Source of the DNA: Thiobacillus denitrificans
GTDB lineage: Bacteria > Pseudomonadota > Gammaproteobacteria > Burkholderiales > Thiobacillaceae
Direction: 5' to 3'
DNA: 64,000 bases
Assembly (NCBI GenBank): GCA_020723405.1
Contig: DYIY01000001.1
Coordinates: 1-64,000 of the forward strand
Shown: piece by piece, positions 35,502 through 44,704 of the stretch
Layout of the letters: each line of letters begins with the position of its first letter
Numbering within the stretch: the stretch's first letter is position 1
Notes under the pieces: model-generated
Told to the model about the DNA's origin: nothing
What the model saw: only the letters and a program-made list of their open reading frames with translations
Databases searched by the model: none
Position numbers and translations under genes: made by a program

Positions 35502-36983
35502 TCACACCCCGTTGCGCCAGGCCGTGTCCTCCCCGTCGAACAGGCGCTGGGATTCCCCCGGCCCCCAGGAACCCGCCGGATAGGTGTGGATGAACTCCCG
35601 CTCCTGGGCCCAATGTTTGAGGATGGGGTCCACCACCCGCCAGGCCCATTCCACCTCATCGAAGCGGATGAACAGGGTGCGGTCCCCCTCGATCACGTCG
35701 AGCAGCAGGGCCTCGTAGGCATCCAGGGGCTTTTCCTCCGGGTTGCGGTAGCAGGCGTTGAGTTTCAGCACCCGGGTATCCATGCCCAGGCCGGGTTGCT
35801 TGGCGTGGATCTCCATGTGCATGGATTCCTCCGGCTGGATGGACAGCACGATCCAGTTGGGCTCCAACTGGGCCAGGGGCGTTTCCCGGAACAACTGCTG
35901 GGGCGGGTGGCGGAAGCGGATGGCGATCATGGACAGGTTCTCCTGCAAGCGCTTGCCGGTGCGCAGGTAGAAGGGCACGCCGCTCCAGCGCCAGTTGTCG
36001 ATGTAGAACTTGGCCGCCACGTAGGACTCGGTGACGGAATCCGCCCCCACACCGGCTTCCTCCCGATAGCCGACGGCCGGCTCGCCCCCCGCCTGGCCCG
36101 CAGCGTACTGGGCCCGGAAGGCGTGGGCGTGGACGAAGCGGCGGGGCACCGGGCGGATGGAGCGCAGCACCTTCACCTTCTCGTCGCGCAGGGCGTCGGC
36201 CTCCAGGGCCGGAGGCGGCTCCATGGCCACCAGGGTGAGGAGCTGCAACAGGTGGTTCTGCACCATGTCGCGCAGGGCGCCGGCCTTGTCGTAGTAGTCG
36301 GCCCGGCTGCCGATGCCCACTGCCTCGGCCACGGTGATCTGCACGTGGTCGATGTAGTTGCGGTTCCACAGGTTCTCGACGAGGGTGTTGGCGAAGCGGA
36401 ACACCAGCAGGTTCTGCACCGTCTCCTTGCCCAGGTAATGGTCGATGCGGAACACCTGCTCCTCTTCGAAATGGCGGTGCAGGAGCTGGTTCAGGGTACG
36501 GGCCGACTCGATGTCGGTGCCGAAGGGCTTTTCCACCACGATGCGGTGCAGGCCCCGGGGCTTGTTGAGGCCACAGGCGTCCAGGTTGCGGATCACGTCC
36601 GCGAAGTCGCCGGGCTTGATGGCCAGATAGAACACCACGTTGGAGCACACGCCCATGCGCGGCCGGGCCAGGATGTCCTTGAGCCGGGTGTAGGTGTCCG
36701 GCGCCGCCAGATCGCCTTGCAGGTAGTCGAAGCGTTCCAGAAATCGGTCCAGCACCGCCGGGTCCGGCCTGAGCCGGGGCGCCAACACCTGGCGCACCTG
36801 GTCCCGCCAGGCCCCGTCGTCGAAGGGCCGGCGGCCCTGGGCGATGAGGCTCAGGCCGGCGGGCAGGCGGCCCGCCTCTTCCAGCCGGTAGAGGGCAGGC
36901 AGCAGCTTGACGCTGGCCAGGTTGCCGGTGGCGCCGAAGATGACGAAGCTGCACGGCGGCAGGGGAGAGCCCGAATCGAACAT
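35502..36983 (-). CDS. zwf: Glucose-6-phosphate 1-dehydrogenase
   Basis: A 493-residue enzyme oxidising glucose-6-phosphate with NAD(P)+ in the first step of the pentose phosphate and Entner-Doudoroff routes. The nucleotide motif is FVIFGATGNLASVKLLPAL; the substrate motif is VFRIDHYLGKETVQNLLVFR; WSGVPFYLRTGKRL is the usual C-terminal region. It lies 22 bases after gnd on the same strand, so the two oxidative steps are made together. Confidence 0.97.
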   Translation of the reverse strand: MFDSGSPLPPCSFVIFGATGNLASVKLLPALYRLEEAGRLPAGLSLIAQGRRPFDDGAWRDQVRQVLAPRLRPDPAVLDRFLERFDYLQGDLAAPDTYTRLKDILARPRMGVCSNVVFYLAIKPGDFADVIRNLDACGLNKPRGLHRIVVEKPFGTDIESARTLNQLLHRHFEEEQVFRIDHYLGKETVQNLLVFRFANTLVENLWNRNYIDHVQITVAEAVGIGSRADYYDKAGALRDMVQNHLLQLLTLVAMEPPPALEADALRDEKVKVLRSIRPVPRRFVHAHAFRAQYAAGQAGGEPAVGYREEAGVGADSVTESYVAAKFYIDNWRWSGVPFYLRTGKRLQENLSMIAIRFRHPPQQLFRETPLAQLEPNWIVLSIQPEESMHMEIHAKQPGLGMDTRVLKLNACYRNPEEKPLDAYEALLLDVIEGDRTLFIRFDEVEWAWRVVDPILKHWAQEREFIHTYPAGSWGPGESQRLFDGEDTAWRNGV

Positions 36984-37005
36984 GGGAATCTTCCGCGCCG
37001 GCCGG

Positions 37006-37947
37006 TCAGCCGCCTTGGCCCCGGGTGGCGCCCGGCTCCGCCTGGACGGCGTGGCCGCCGAAGCCCTGACGCATCATGGCCAGCAGCCTGTTGCCGTAAT
37101 CGCCCTTGCCCTGGCTGGCGAAGCGGCTCATGAGGGCCAGGGTCATCACCGGGGTGGGCACCCCCAGGTCGATGGATTCCCGGGCGGTCCAGCGTCCCTC
37201 GCCGGAATCGGCCACCCGGGGGGCCACGTCGGCCAGGGACGGGTCGCCCCTGAGGAAATCGGCGGTGAGATCCAGGAGCCAGGAACGGACCACGGAACCG
37301 TGCCGCCACAGTTCCGCCACGGCGGCCAGGTCCAGGCCGAACTCCTGCTTGGCCCCCAGCAGGGCGAAGCCCTCGGCCAGGGCCTGCATCATGCCGTACT
37401 CGATGCCGTTGTGGACCATCTTGGTGAAGTGGCCGGACCCCACCGGCCCGGCGTGGAGCCAGCCGGTGTCGGGACTCGGGGCCAGCACCTTCAGGTACGG
37501 CTCCAGCCGCGCCATGTCCGCCGCTGCGGCGCCGGCCATGAGGCAGTAGCCCTTGTCCAGGCCCCAGATGCCGCCGGACACGCCCACGTCGGCGAAACCC
37601 AGCCCGATGCCACCCAGGCGGGCAGCCCGGGCCTGGGCGTCCCGGTAGTCGCCGTTGGCCCCATCCACCAGCAGGTCGCCGGGGCCCAGCAGCCCGGCGA
37701 ATTCGGCGATGGCTCCATCGGTGGCCGGCCCGGCCGGCAGCATGAGCCAGACCACCCGGGGCGGCGCCAGGGCGGCCACCAGTTGGGCGGCGCCGTCGTG
37801 GGCCGTGACCTTGGGCTCCTCGCCGGCCAGGCTGCGGGCCACCTGGACGTTGCGGTTCAGGACGTGGACCTCCACCCCGCCCCGGGCCAGGCGCCGGGCC
37901 ATGTTGCCGCCCATGCGGCCCAGGCCGTAGAGACCGATTTCCAGCAT
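37006..37947 (-). CDS. gnd: 6-phosphogluconate dehydrogenase, short YqeC/GndA-like form
   Basis: A 313-residue decarboxylating dehydrogenase. The Rossmann motif is IGLYGLGRMGGNMARRLA; VDGANGDYRDAQARA and FADVGVSGGIWGLDKGYCLM follow; the catalytic Lys lies in GPVGSGHFTKMVHNGIEYGMM. The length of about 300 residues marks the short subgroup, often NAD-preferring, rather than the 470-residue form. It is followed by zwf in one operon. Confidence 0.93.
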   Translation of the reverse strand: MLEIGLYGLGRMGGNMARRLARGGVEVHVLNRNVQVARSLAGEEPKVTAHDGAAQLVAALAPPRVVWLMLPAGPATDGAIAEFAGLLGPGDLLVDGANGDYRDAQARAARLGGIGLGFADVGVSGGIWGLDKGYCLMAGAAAADMARLEPYLKVLAPSPDTGWLHAGPVGSGHFTKMVHNGIEYGMMQALAEGFALLGAKQEFGLDLAAVAELWRHGSVVRSWLLDLTADFLRGDPSLADVAPRVADSGEGRWTARESIDLGVPTPVMTLALMSRFASQGKGDYGNRLLAMMRQGFGGHAVQAEPGATRGQGG

Positions 37948-38000
37948 GACTCCCTCCAGGCTGATGCGCTGCCTGAAGTATCAGCCCGGCGCGGGAAAAT

Positions 38001-38741
38001 TCACACCTTCACGTACACCCAGCCCTGGCCCATGCGGGTCATGATCTCGTTGATGGCCGAGGAAGCCATGTGGGCGTCGGGCAACAGATCCACCCGCACC
38101 CCCTCCCGCTTCAGGCGGGCCACGGTCTGGCCGCAGGCCACGAAACTCAGGTTGGCGTGGCGGCGGGCCATGGCGGCGATGCGCGGCGCCAGGGGGGTCA
38201 CGTCGCTGCGCAGCAGGTCCAGGCCATAGCTGTTGGCCACCACTTCCACCCGGGCGCCGGGGCCGTTGGCCGCCAGGATCTGGTCGGCCAGGTCCAGGAC
38301 CTGTTTGAGGCGGCCCGGCTCCCCGGAATCGAGATGCAGGATGACCTTGCCCGGGTCCACCTGCTCGGCCAGGGCCACGGCATGGTATCCCCCGGGCAGG
38401 CCGGCCAGGTGCTGGATGCCCGGCTCATCACCGGCAAACCCCCGGTCCCGGGCCAACCAGCCCCCTGCCAGCCCGACGGCCAGGACCAGCCCGGCGGCCA
38501 GGGCGCGCCAGGCCCCCTCCCGCCAGGGCCGGAGCGACGACGGGGCGACGCTCCGGGGCACCTCGGCATAGGCGCCCTTCACCAGTTCCTTCAAGGTGCG
38601 CAGTTCGCAGGCCCGGGCCCGACTGTCGGAATCCCGCTCCAGCCAGGCCAGCACCCGGGCCCGTTCCTCGGCGGCCAACTCGCCATCCACGAAGGATTGC
38701 AGCAGTTCGGGGGTGGGGGGGGGGTTCATGGGCGAGTTCAT
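38001..38741 (-). CDS. Anti-sigma factor with periplasmic DsrE-like domain
   Basis: A 246-residue membrane protein encoded directly after an ECF sigma factor (ATGA overlap, AGGAGG site). Residues 10-60 (ELLQSFVDGELAAEERARVL) form the cytoplasmic anti-sigma helix region; there is no zinc HxxxCxxC motif. A single helix lies at about 79-96. The periplasmic part (110-246) matches the secreted DsrE protein encoded at 39470: both have a VILHLDSG/VVYHVNDA strand, a single Cys in VACGQTVARL/RVCRNTLKGR (Cys203 here) and end GWVYVKV/GFVYLKP. The fusion suggests direct sensing of a sulfur or thiol signal by the anti-sigma factor. The family call is firm; the signal is inference. Confidence 0.82.
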   Translation of the reverse strand: MNSPMNPPPTPELLQSFVDGELAAEERARVLAWLERDSDSRARACELRTLKELVKGAYAEVPRSVAPSSLRPWREGAWRALAAGLVLAVGLAGGWLARDRGFAGDEPGIQHLAGLPGGYHAVALAEQVDPGKVILHLDSGEPGRLKQVLDLADQILAANGPGARVEVVANSYGLDLLRSDVTPLAPRIAAMARRHANLSFVACGQTVARLKREGVRVDLLPDAHMASSAINEIMTRMGQGWVYVKV

Positions 38742-39304
38742 TTGATCCTCCTGATTTTGCTGTTGGCACTTCGGGCTGCCCCTTCGGCGGCCTGTAAAGC
38801 TTGGAAATGTTCCCTCAGGGCCTGGCGGGCCCGGTGCAGCCGGCTCATCACCGTGCCCACCGGCACCGCCAGGATACGCGCCACATCGGCGTAGGCACAT
38901 TCCTCCAGGTCCACCAGGGTGACCACCTGGCGCTGCCCCAGGGGCAGGGTGGCGATGGCGTCACGCACCCGGCGGACGATCTGGCGGCTGGCGTAATCCT
39001 GCTCCGGGCCTGGTGCCTCGGAGAGGATCACCTCGTCCAGGTCGGCCACGTCCACGAAGTCCCGGCGGCTGCGCAGGTGATCCCGCCAGAGGTTGTTGAG
39101 GATGCTGAACAGCCAGGCCTCCAGAGCCTGTTCGTCGCGCAGTTGCTCACGGCGCACCAGGGCCTTGGCCAGACAGTCCTGGACCAGATCGTCGGCCAGG
39201 GCGGCATCGTGGCACCAGGCATAGGCCAGCCTGTGCAGACGCGGGCGCAAGGCATCCAGGCGACGCTTGGCCGGCAGGTTGAGCAGGGCGAACAGGTCAC
39301 GCAT
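38738..39304 (-). CDS. ECF-type RNA polymerase sigma factor
   Basis: A 188-residue ECF sigma factor. Region 2 is RPRLHRLAYAWCHDAALADDLVQD through ALEAWLFSILNNLWRDHLRSRR; region 4 is IATLPLGQRQVVTLVDLEEC, then YADVARILAVPVGTVMSRLHRARQALREHF. The start at 39304 (MRDLFALL) is preferred because a likely ECF promoter at 39354-39382 would begin transcription near 39347, leaving almost no leader for the alternative ATG at 39340 (MQNVPSSE). It overlaps the anti-sigma gene by four bases. Likely autoregulated and also directing the divergent DsrE gene. Confidence 0.93.
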   Translation of the reverse strand: MRDLFALLNLPAKRRLDALRPRLHRLAYAWCHDAALADDLVQDCLAKALVRREQLRDEQALEAWLFSILNNLWRDHLRSRRDFVDVADLDEVILSEAPGPEQDYASRQIVRRVRDAIATLPLGQRQVVTLVDLEECAYADVARILAVPVGTVMSRLHRARQALREHFQALQAAEGAARSANSKIRRIK

Positions 39305-39353
39305 GGCGCTCAGGGTTTCCGAGGAAGGGACGTTTTGCATCTTGCACGTCCCG

Positions 39354-39382
39354 TAGGACGTTGGCCCTGGTCCGAATATTCC
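39354..39382 (-). promoter_or_regulatory. ECF-type promoter of sigma operon
   Basis: On the minus strand, GGAAT, a 17-base spacer and CGTCCTA. The -35, -10 and spacer length are identical to the divergent promoter at 39395-39423. GGAA...CGTC is the classic ECF pattern. Confidence 0.7.
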
Positions 39383-39394
39383 ACCCGGCGCAAC

Positions 39395-39423
39395 GGAATA
39401 GGCTGCCATGCCGGTTCGTCCTA
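39395..39423 (+). promoter_or_regulatory. ECF-type promoter of secreted DsrE gene
   Basis: GGAAT (39395-39399), 17 bases, CGTCCTA (39417-39423), then ACG, on the plus strand 46 bases before the DsrE ATG. It matches the divergent promoter in front of the sigma gene in both boxes and spacing. Confidence 0.7.
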
Positions 39424-39469
39424 CGTTACGTGGAATACCCCACGGCAATACCCTACAAGGAGTCAACCC

Positions 39470-39922
39470 ATGTCACGCCCCAGCCTTTCCGCCCTGTTCC
39501 TGGCCAGCAGTCTGAGTCTTGCCCTGTCACCGGCGGCCCAGGCCGCCCAGACCCCCGCTGCCGTGGCGGCCGCCCAGGAGAAGGTGGTCTATCACGTCAA
39601 TGACGCCAGCGTGGCCCGCATCGCCATGCGCAACGTGGAAAACCATCTCAGCGCCAGCCCGGATGCCCGGATCGTGGTGGTCACCCATGGCAAGGGCATC
39701 GACTTCCTGCTCAACGACGCCAAGGACGACAAGGGCGCCTACGCGCCCCAGGTGGCCGGCCTGAAGGAAAAGGGGGTGGAGTTCCGGGTCTGCCGCAACA
39801 CGCTGAAGGGTCGCAACCTCAGCGACGAGGCGGTGATCATGGAGGCCCAGGTGGTGCCCTCCGGCGTGGCCGAAATCGGCCGGCTCCAGTCCCGGGAGGG
39901 CTTCGTGTACCTGAAACCCTGA
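39470..39922 (+). CDS. Secreted DsrE-family protein
   Basis: A 150-residue protein with a signal peptide (1-26, ending AAQAA). The mature domain is DsrE-like: EKVVYHVNDASVARIAMRNV, ARIVVVTHGKGIDFLLNDA, GLKEKGVEFRVCRNTLKGR with a single Cys108, and a C-terminal GFVYLKP. DsrE/DsrF/YchN proteins handle sulfur as persulfide carriers; periplasmic ones appear in sulfur-oxidising and metal-reducing proteobacteria. AAGGAG precedes the ATG. It is divergent from, and probably controlled by, the sigma factor whose anti-sigma partner carries a homologous domain. Confidence 0.88.
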   Translation: MSRPSLSALFLASSLSLALSPAAQAAQTPAAVAAAQEKVVYHVNDASVARIAMRNVENHLSASPDARIVVVTHGKGIDFLLNDAKDDKGAYAPQVAGLKEKGVEFRVCRNTLKGRNLSDEAVIMEAQVVPSGVAEIGRLQSREGFVYLKP

Positions 39923-39925
39923 GGA

Positions 39926-41578
39926 TCAGATCCGGAACAGGTCGGCCAGGCGGCGGATTTCGCCGGTGAGTTCCGCCACCTCGTCAGCCACGGCGGACAC
40001 CCGCTGGCTGGATTCGGCGCTGCGTTCCGTCATCTGGGCCACCCGCTCCACCCGCTGGGCAATCTCCCGGGCGGCCACGCCCTGCTCCTTGAGGGCCAGA
40101 TTGATGTCGGCCACGGAACGCACCACCCGTTCCGATTGGCTCTGGATGTCGGCGATGGTGTCACCGGCCTTGTAGGCCATGTCCACACCGCTGGACACCT
40201 GGCGCACCCCCTCCTCCATATCGGTCACGGAGCGCCGGGCGCCCTCCTGCACCTTGCTGATCATGGCGGTGATCTGCTGGGTGGACTTGGCGGTGCGCTC
40301 GGCCAGCTTGCGCACCTCATCGGCCACCACGGCGAAGCCCCGGCCCTGTTCCCCGGCCCGGGCCGCCTCGATGGCGGCATTGAGGGCCAGCAGGTTGGTC
40401 TGATCGGCGATGTCCTTGATCACGTCGGCAATGGCGGAAATCTCGCCGGTATAGGTCTGGAGTTCCCGGATGGTGCCGGCTGAACCGTTCACCGCCTCGG
40501 CGATGTGGCCGATTTCCTCGGCCGTTTCCCGCACCACCCTGGCGCCATCCCGGGAAGCATCGCCGGACTGCCTGGACACGGCATCCGCCTCGTTGGCGTG
40601 TTCGCCCACCTGGTCGATGGACACCGACAACTCCTCCACCGCCGCAGCCATGCCCGAGGCGGATTCGGCCTGATCCTCGGCCACCTTGGTGGCCATGCGG
40701 CTGGCCTCGGCCAGGTTATGCACCACGGAATCCAGCCGGCGGGTGTTCTGCTTGATCATGGCTGCTCCCTCCTGGAGGTTGTTGCGCATGATGGCGAACT
40801 GCTCCAGAAGCTCCCCCACCTCGTCCCGGCCCGTCAGGGGCACCGGCTTGGACAGGTCGAAGCTGGCGATGGCCCGGGCCGAATCGATGGCCTGGTTCAA
40901 GGGACGGCTGAAGGTGCGGATCACCCACCAGGCCACCGGCGGCCAGGCGATGACCACCAGGATGCCCAATGCCACCAGGCCGTCGTGGTAAGGCGCCAGT
41001 TGGGCGGCCGGTCCCGCCGCCCGGATACCCGCCAGGCCCAGGGCCACGGCAACCAGCATGCCCACCATGGAGGCTCCGGTGGACAGCCAGAGCTTGCTGC
41101 TCAAACGCAGGTTGGCCAGGGTGGCGGACAGCCTGCCCAGGCCCGTGGCGGCCGGCAGCCCCCCCTCCAGGCGCAGGGCGGGATCGGCCCGCATGCGCGC
41201 ATACAGAGCCTCCGCAGCCTGGACTTCATCCCGCCCGGGCTTGACCCGCACCGACATGAAGCCCCCATCCGGCGTGGGCGTGGCCGTGGCCTTCACCCAA
41301 TAGAACCCCCCGTCCTTGCTGCGGTTCTTGACGATGCCGGTCCAGGGCCGGCCCAGCTTCAAGGTGGCCCACAAATCCCGGAAGGCTTCCTCGGGCATGT
41401 CCGGGTGGCGCACAATGTTGTGGGGTTGGCCGAGCAACTCATCCCGGCTGAATCCCGCATGGGTGACGAATTCGTCATTGACGAAGGTGATGAGCCCCTT
41501 GGCATCGGTCCGGCTGACGATGGCGGCATCCGCGGATATCACGTGCTCCACGGGAATGATGGGTTGGTTGTTTCGCAT
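39926..41578 (-). CDS. Aer-like methyl-accepting chemotaxis protein
   Basis: A 550-residue energy-taxis type receptor. The N-terminal PAS domain (about 10-120: [20 protein letters not shown], then [15 protein letters not shown] and [15 protein letters not shown]) is of the Aer/FAD kind. A hydrophobic hairpin near 170-225 anchors it without a large periplasmic domain. HAMP follows, then the signalling hairpin with the conserved tip [35 protein letters not shown]. It lacks a C-terminal CheR pentapeptide. The ATG at 41578 is the family start; an upstream ATG adds a basic leader. Probably steers the cell by redox state. Confidence 0.93.
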   Translation of the reverse strand: MRNNQPIIPVEHVISADAAIVSRTDAKGLITFVNDEFVTHAGFSRDELLGQPHNIVRHPDMPEEAFRDLWATLKLGRPWTGIVKNRSKDGGFYWVKATATPTPDGGFMSVRVKPGRDEVQAAEALYARMRADPALRLEGGLPAATGLGRLSATLANLRLSSKLWLSTGASMVGMLVAVALGLAGIRAAGPAAQLAPYHDGLVALGILVVIAWPPVAWWVIRTFSRPLNQAIDSARAIASFDLSKPVPLTGRDEVGELLEQFAIMRNNLQEGAAMIKQNTRRLDSVVHNLAEASRMATKVAEDQAESASGMAAAVEELSVSIDQVGEHANEADAVSRQSGDASRDGARVVRETAEEIGHIAEAVNGSAGTIRELQTYTGEISAIADVIKDIADQTNLLALNAAIEAARAGEQGRGFAVVADEVRKLAERTAKSTQQITAMISKVQEGARRSVTDMEEGVRQVSSGVDMAYKAGDTIADIQSQSERVVRSVADINLALKEQGVAAREIAQRVERVAQMTERSAESSQRVSAVADEVAELTGEIRRLADLFRI

Positions 41579-41677
41579 TGTCGGCTTCCTGGCAGGTTGT
41601 CGGTGTGGCAAGCATCGGCTTTGCGCAATACATAACGGATGTACTCGGAATTACTGAAGACCTGATCACATAGAGAT

Positions 41678-43102
41678 ATGAAAATACTTTTCGCCACCTC
41701 CGAGGCTCAGCCCCTCATCAAGACCGGCGGACTGGCCGACGTTTCCGGCGCCCTGCCGCCGGCCCTGCAGGATCTGGGCGTGGACTGCCGCCTGCTGCTT
41801 CCGGGCTACGGCCCCCTGCTCGACCGGCTGGGCCCGGTCCGGGAAGTGGCCCACCTGGGTGGCCTGCCGGGTGGACTGGAGGGCCGCCTGCTGCAAGGCA
41901 GCCTGCCCAACAGCACCGTGCCGGTGTACGCCCTGGACATCCCCGTGGCGTTCCAGCGCCCCGGAGGCCCCTACCAGGACGTGACCGGCCACGACTTCCC
42001 CGACAACGCCTGGCGCTTCGCCCTGCTGGGCAAGGTGGCCGCCCGCCTGGCCGGCCCCGCCACCCCCCTGGACTGGCAGCCGGACGTCCTGCACTGCAAT
42101 GACTGGCAGACGGGCCTGGCCCCGGCCTACCTGCATTACCAGGGCCGCCCCACCCCCAGCGTCATGACCGTGCACAACCTGGCCTACCAGGGCATCTTCC
42201 CGCCCCACGTGCTGGCCAACCTGGACCTGCCACCCCAGAGCTTCCAGATGGAAGGCCTGGAGTATTACGGCAACCTGTCCTTCCTGAAATCAGGCTTGTA
42301 CTACAGTGATCGCCTGACCACCGTCTCCCCCAGCTATGCCGAGGAGATCCAGGGCGAACACCTGGGCATGGGCATGCAGGGCCTGCTGGCCAACCGCCGG
42401 GGCAGCCTGCGCGGCATCCTCAACGGCATCGACACGGGGGATTGGAACCCGGCCTCCGACCTGCATCTGCCCGGCAGCTACTCGGCCCGGGCCCCGGCCG
42501 GCAAAAAGCAGTGCAAGGCCGCCTTGCAGCAGGAACTGGGCCTGGTCCAGGAACCCCGGGCGCCCCTCTTCGGCCTCATCGCCCGCATGACCCACCAGAA
42601 GGGCCTGGATCTGGTGTTGGCCGTGGCCGAAGGCATCGTCCACCGGGGCGGCCAGCTCATCATGCTGGGCACGGGAGACAAGCTCCTGGAACAGGCGGTG
42701 CGCGTCACCGCCGCCCGCCACCCGGGCCGGGTGGCCTGCTTCATCGGCTACGACGAGGGCCTGTCCCACCGCATCGAAGCCGGAGCCGACTGCTTCCTCA
42801 TGCCGTCCCGCTTCGAACCCTGCGGCCTCAACCAGATGTACAGCCTGCGCTATGGCACCCCGCCCATCGTCCACGCCACCGGGGGCCTGCGGGACACCGT
42901 GGAGAACGGCGTCACCGGCTTCGTCTTCGCCGAGCCCAGCCCCCACAGCCTGTGGCTGGCCGTGGAACGGGCATTTGACCTCTATTCACGGCCGGCGGAG
43001 TGGAAACGCATGATGCTGGCCGGCATGCACAAGGATTTCAGTTGGGAGCACAGCGCCAGACAGTATCTGGGGGTGTATCAGGAACTCGCTCCCGGGACTT
43101 AA
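41678..43102 (+). CDS. glgA: Glycogen synthase (GT5)
   Basis: A 474-residue ADP-glucose-dependent alpha-1,4-glucan synthase. The N-terminal KTGGLADVSGALPPALQ is the ADP-glucose binding motif; MTVHNLAYQGIFPP and GILNGIDTGDWNPASD follow; the C-terminal acceptor site reads PSRFEPCGLNQMYSLRYGTPPIVHATGGLRDTV. Length is normal. No other glg gene is adjacent. It stores carbon as glycogen, consistent with the nearby zwf and gnd genes. Confidence 0.96.
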   Translation: MKILFATSEAQPLIKTGGLADVSGALPPALQDLGVDCRLLLPGYGPLLDRLGPVREVAHLGGLPGGLEGRLLQGSLPNSTVPVYALDIPVAFQRPGGPYQDVTGHDFPDNAWRFALLGKVAARLAGPATPLDWQPDVLHCNDWQTGLAPAYLHYQGRPTPSVMTVHNLAYQGIFPPHVLANLDLPPQSFQMEGLEYYGNLSFLKSGLYYSDRLTTVSPSYAEEIQGEHLGMGMQGLLANRRGSLRGILNGIDTGDWNPASDLHLPGSYSARAPAGKKQCKAALQQELGLVQEPRAPLFGLIARMTHQKGLDLVLAVAEGIVHRGGQLIMLGTGDKLLEQAVRVTAARHPGRVACFIGYDEGLSHRIEAGADCFLMPSRFEPCGLNQMYSLRYGTPPIVHATGGLRDTVENGVTGFVFAEPSPHSLWLAVERAFDLYSRPAEWKRMMLAGMHKDFSWEHSARQYLGVYQELAPGT

Positions 43103-43110
43103 CGTGGCGT

Positions 43111-43265
43111 GATGCGGTTCGCTACGCTCACCGGATCCTGCCCATGACCACGGTCCCGTAGGGTGTGGTGAGCAACGCGAACCGCACCGGCGTTGCCTTC
43201 ATTCCCACCCATTGTCCCGTCCTCGAGCAGCGCGATGCGGTTCGCTGCGCTCACCACATCCTACG
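43111..43265. repeat. Family B palindromic repeats, three units
   Basis: GATGCGGTTCGCTACGCTCACC (from 43111), the inverse (43157-43188, ...GTGGTGAGCAACGCGAACCGCAC) and a third direct unit (43234-43265, ending CACATCCTACG). The units alternate in orientation, as at 26206-26295. They fill the gap between convergent glgA and ntrC (43103-43296). Confidence 0.85.
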
Positions 43266-43296
43266 CAAGGCTCAATGTGGCTGGCGCCCTCACTCC

Positions 43297-44694
43297 TCAC
43301 TCCTCCCCGCCTTCCATCCCCAACTCCTGGATCTTCCGGGTCAGGGTATTGCGCCCCCAGCCCAGCAGGTTGGCGGCCTCGATCTTGCGCCCGCCGGTCT
43401 GGGCCAGGGCCACCTTGATGAGGGTGCGCTCGAAGTCGGCGGTCAGATCATCCAGGATGCCGGTCTCACCCCGGCCCAGGCGGGACTGGGCCGAGCGGGC
43501 CAGGGCATCCATCCAGTCCAGGGCGGCACCGGCCGATTCCTGGAGGGCTTCCGGGGGCAGATCCTTGGGTTCGATGACCTGGCCCGGGGCCATGACGGTG
43601 AGCCAGTGGCAGAGGTTTTCCAGTTGCCGCACGTTGCCCGGATAGGGCAGGGCCGTCAGGGCCTTGAGGGCGTCCTCGGACACCTGCTTCATTTCCACCC
43701 CCAGGTCCTGGGCGCTCTTCTGCAGGAAGTGCTTCACCAGCAGGGGGATGTCCTCCCGCCGTTCCCGCAGGGCGGGGAGCTTGATGCGGATGACGTTGAG
43801 GCGGTGGAACAGGTCTTCCCGGAACAGGCCCTGGCGCACCCGGTCCTCAAGATTCTGGTGGGTGGCGGCGATGACCCGCACGTTGACCCGCACCGGGGAA
43901 TGGCCCCCCACCCGGTAGAACTCCCCGTCGGCCAGCACCCGCAGCAGACGGGTTTGCAGGTCGGATGGCATGTCGCCGATCTCGTCCAGGAACAGGGTGC
44001 CGTCGTCGGCCTGCTCGAAGCGGCCCCGGCGGGAGGCGGTGGCGCCGGTGAAGGCGCCCCGTTCGTGGCCGAACAGTTCCGATTCCAGCAGGTCCTTGGG
44101 GATGGCCGCCGTGTTCAGGGCGATGAAGGGCTTTTCCTTGCGCGGGCTGTGCCGGTGCAGGGCGTGGGCCACCAGTTCCTTGCCGGTGCCGGTTTCGCCG
44201 GTGATGAGCACCGTGGCGTGGCTCTGGGAGAGGCGGCCGATGGCCCGGAACACGTCCTGCATGGCCGGTGCCTGGCCCAGCATGGCCTGGCCCACCAGCC
44301 CCGAATCCAGGCCGGGGGCCTCATCGCCCCGGCCGCCCTCTTCCAGGGCCCGGTGGATGAGTTCCAGGGCGTGGTTCACGTCGAAGGGCTTGGGCAGGTA
44401 TTCGAAGGCGCCGCCCTGGAAGGCGGACACGGCGGAATCCAGGTCCGAGTAGGCGGTCATGATGATGATGGGCAGGCGGGGCTGCACCGCCTTGATCTGC
44501 TCCATGAACTCCAGGCCGCTCATGCCCGGCATGCGGATGTCCGACAGCACCGCCCCGGGGGTTTCCCGATCCAGGGCGCGCAGGGCGGCCTCGGCGGTGT
44601 CGAAGATGCGATGGGGCAGGTTCTCCCGGGTCAGGGCCTTCTCGAACACCCAGCGGATGGAGCGGTCATCGTCGATGATCCAAACGGGTTTCAT
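43297..44694 (-). CDS. glnG: Nitrogen regulation response regulator NtrC
   Basis: A 465-residue sigma-54-dependent activator. The receiver domain (1-120) has the phospho-Asp in GAVLSDIRMPGMSGLEF. The AAA+ domain (about 145-380) has Walker A GETGTGKELVAHALH, the sigma-54 contact loop GAFTGA and Walker B DDGTLFLDEIGDMP. A Fis-type helix-turn-helix ends the protein (EAANLLGWGRNTLTRKIQELG). It pairs with the upstream NtrB kinase gene to control nitrogen assimilation. Its last codons run into a CTCACTCCTC tract related to the repeats nearby. Confidence 0.96.
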   Translation of the reverse strand: MKPVWIIDDDRSIRWVFEKALTRENLPHRIFDTAEAALRALDRETPGAVLSDIRMPGMSGLEFMEQIKAVQPRLPIIIMTAYSDLDSAVSAFQGGAFEYLPKPFDVNHALELIHRALEEGGRGDEAPGLDSGLVGQAMLGQAPAMQDVFRAIGRLSQSHATVLITGETGTGKELVAHALHRHSPRKEKPFIALNTAAIPKDLLESELFGHERGAFTGATASRRGRFEQADDGTLFLDEIGDMPSDLQTRLLRVLADGEFYRVGGHSPVRVNVRVIAATHQNLEDRVRQGLFREDLFHRLNVIRIKLPALRERREDIPLLVKHFLQKSAQDLGVEMKQVSEDALKALTALPYPGNVRQLENLCHWLTVMAPGQVIEPKDLPPEALQESAGAALDWMDALARSAQSRLGRGETGILDDLTADFERTLIKVALAQTGGRKIEAANLLGWGRNTLTRKIQELGMEGGEE

Positions 44695-44704
44695 GTGTTT
44701 TCCA

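Noticed and set aside
38738..39340. Longer sigma factor starting at 39340
   Set aside because: The predicted transcription start near 39347 would leave about seven leader bases; kept only as an alternative.
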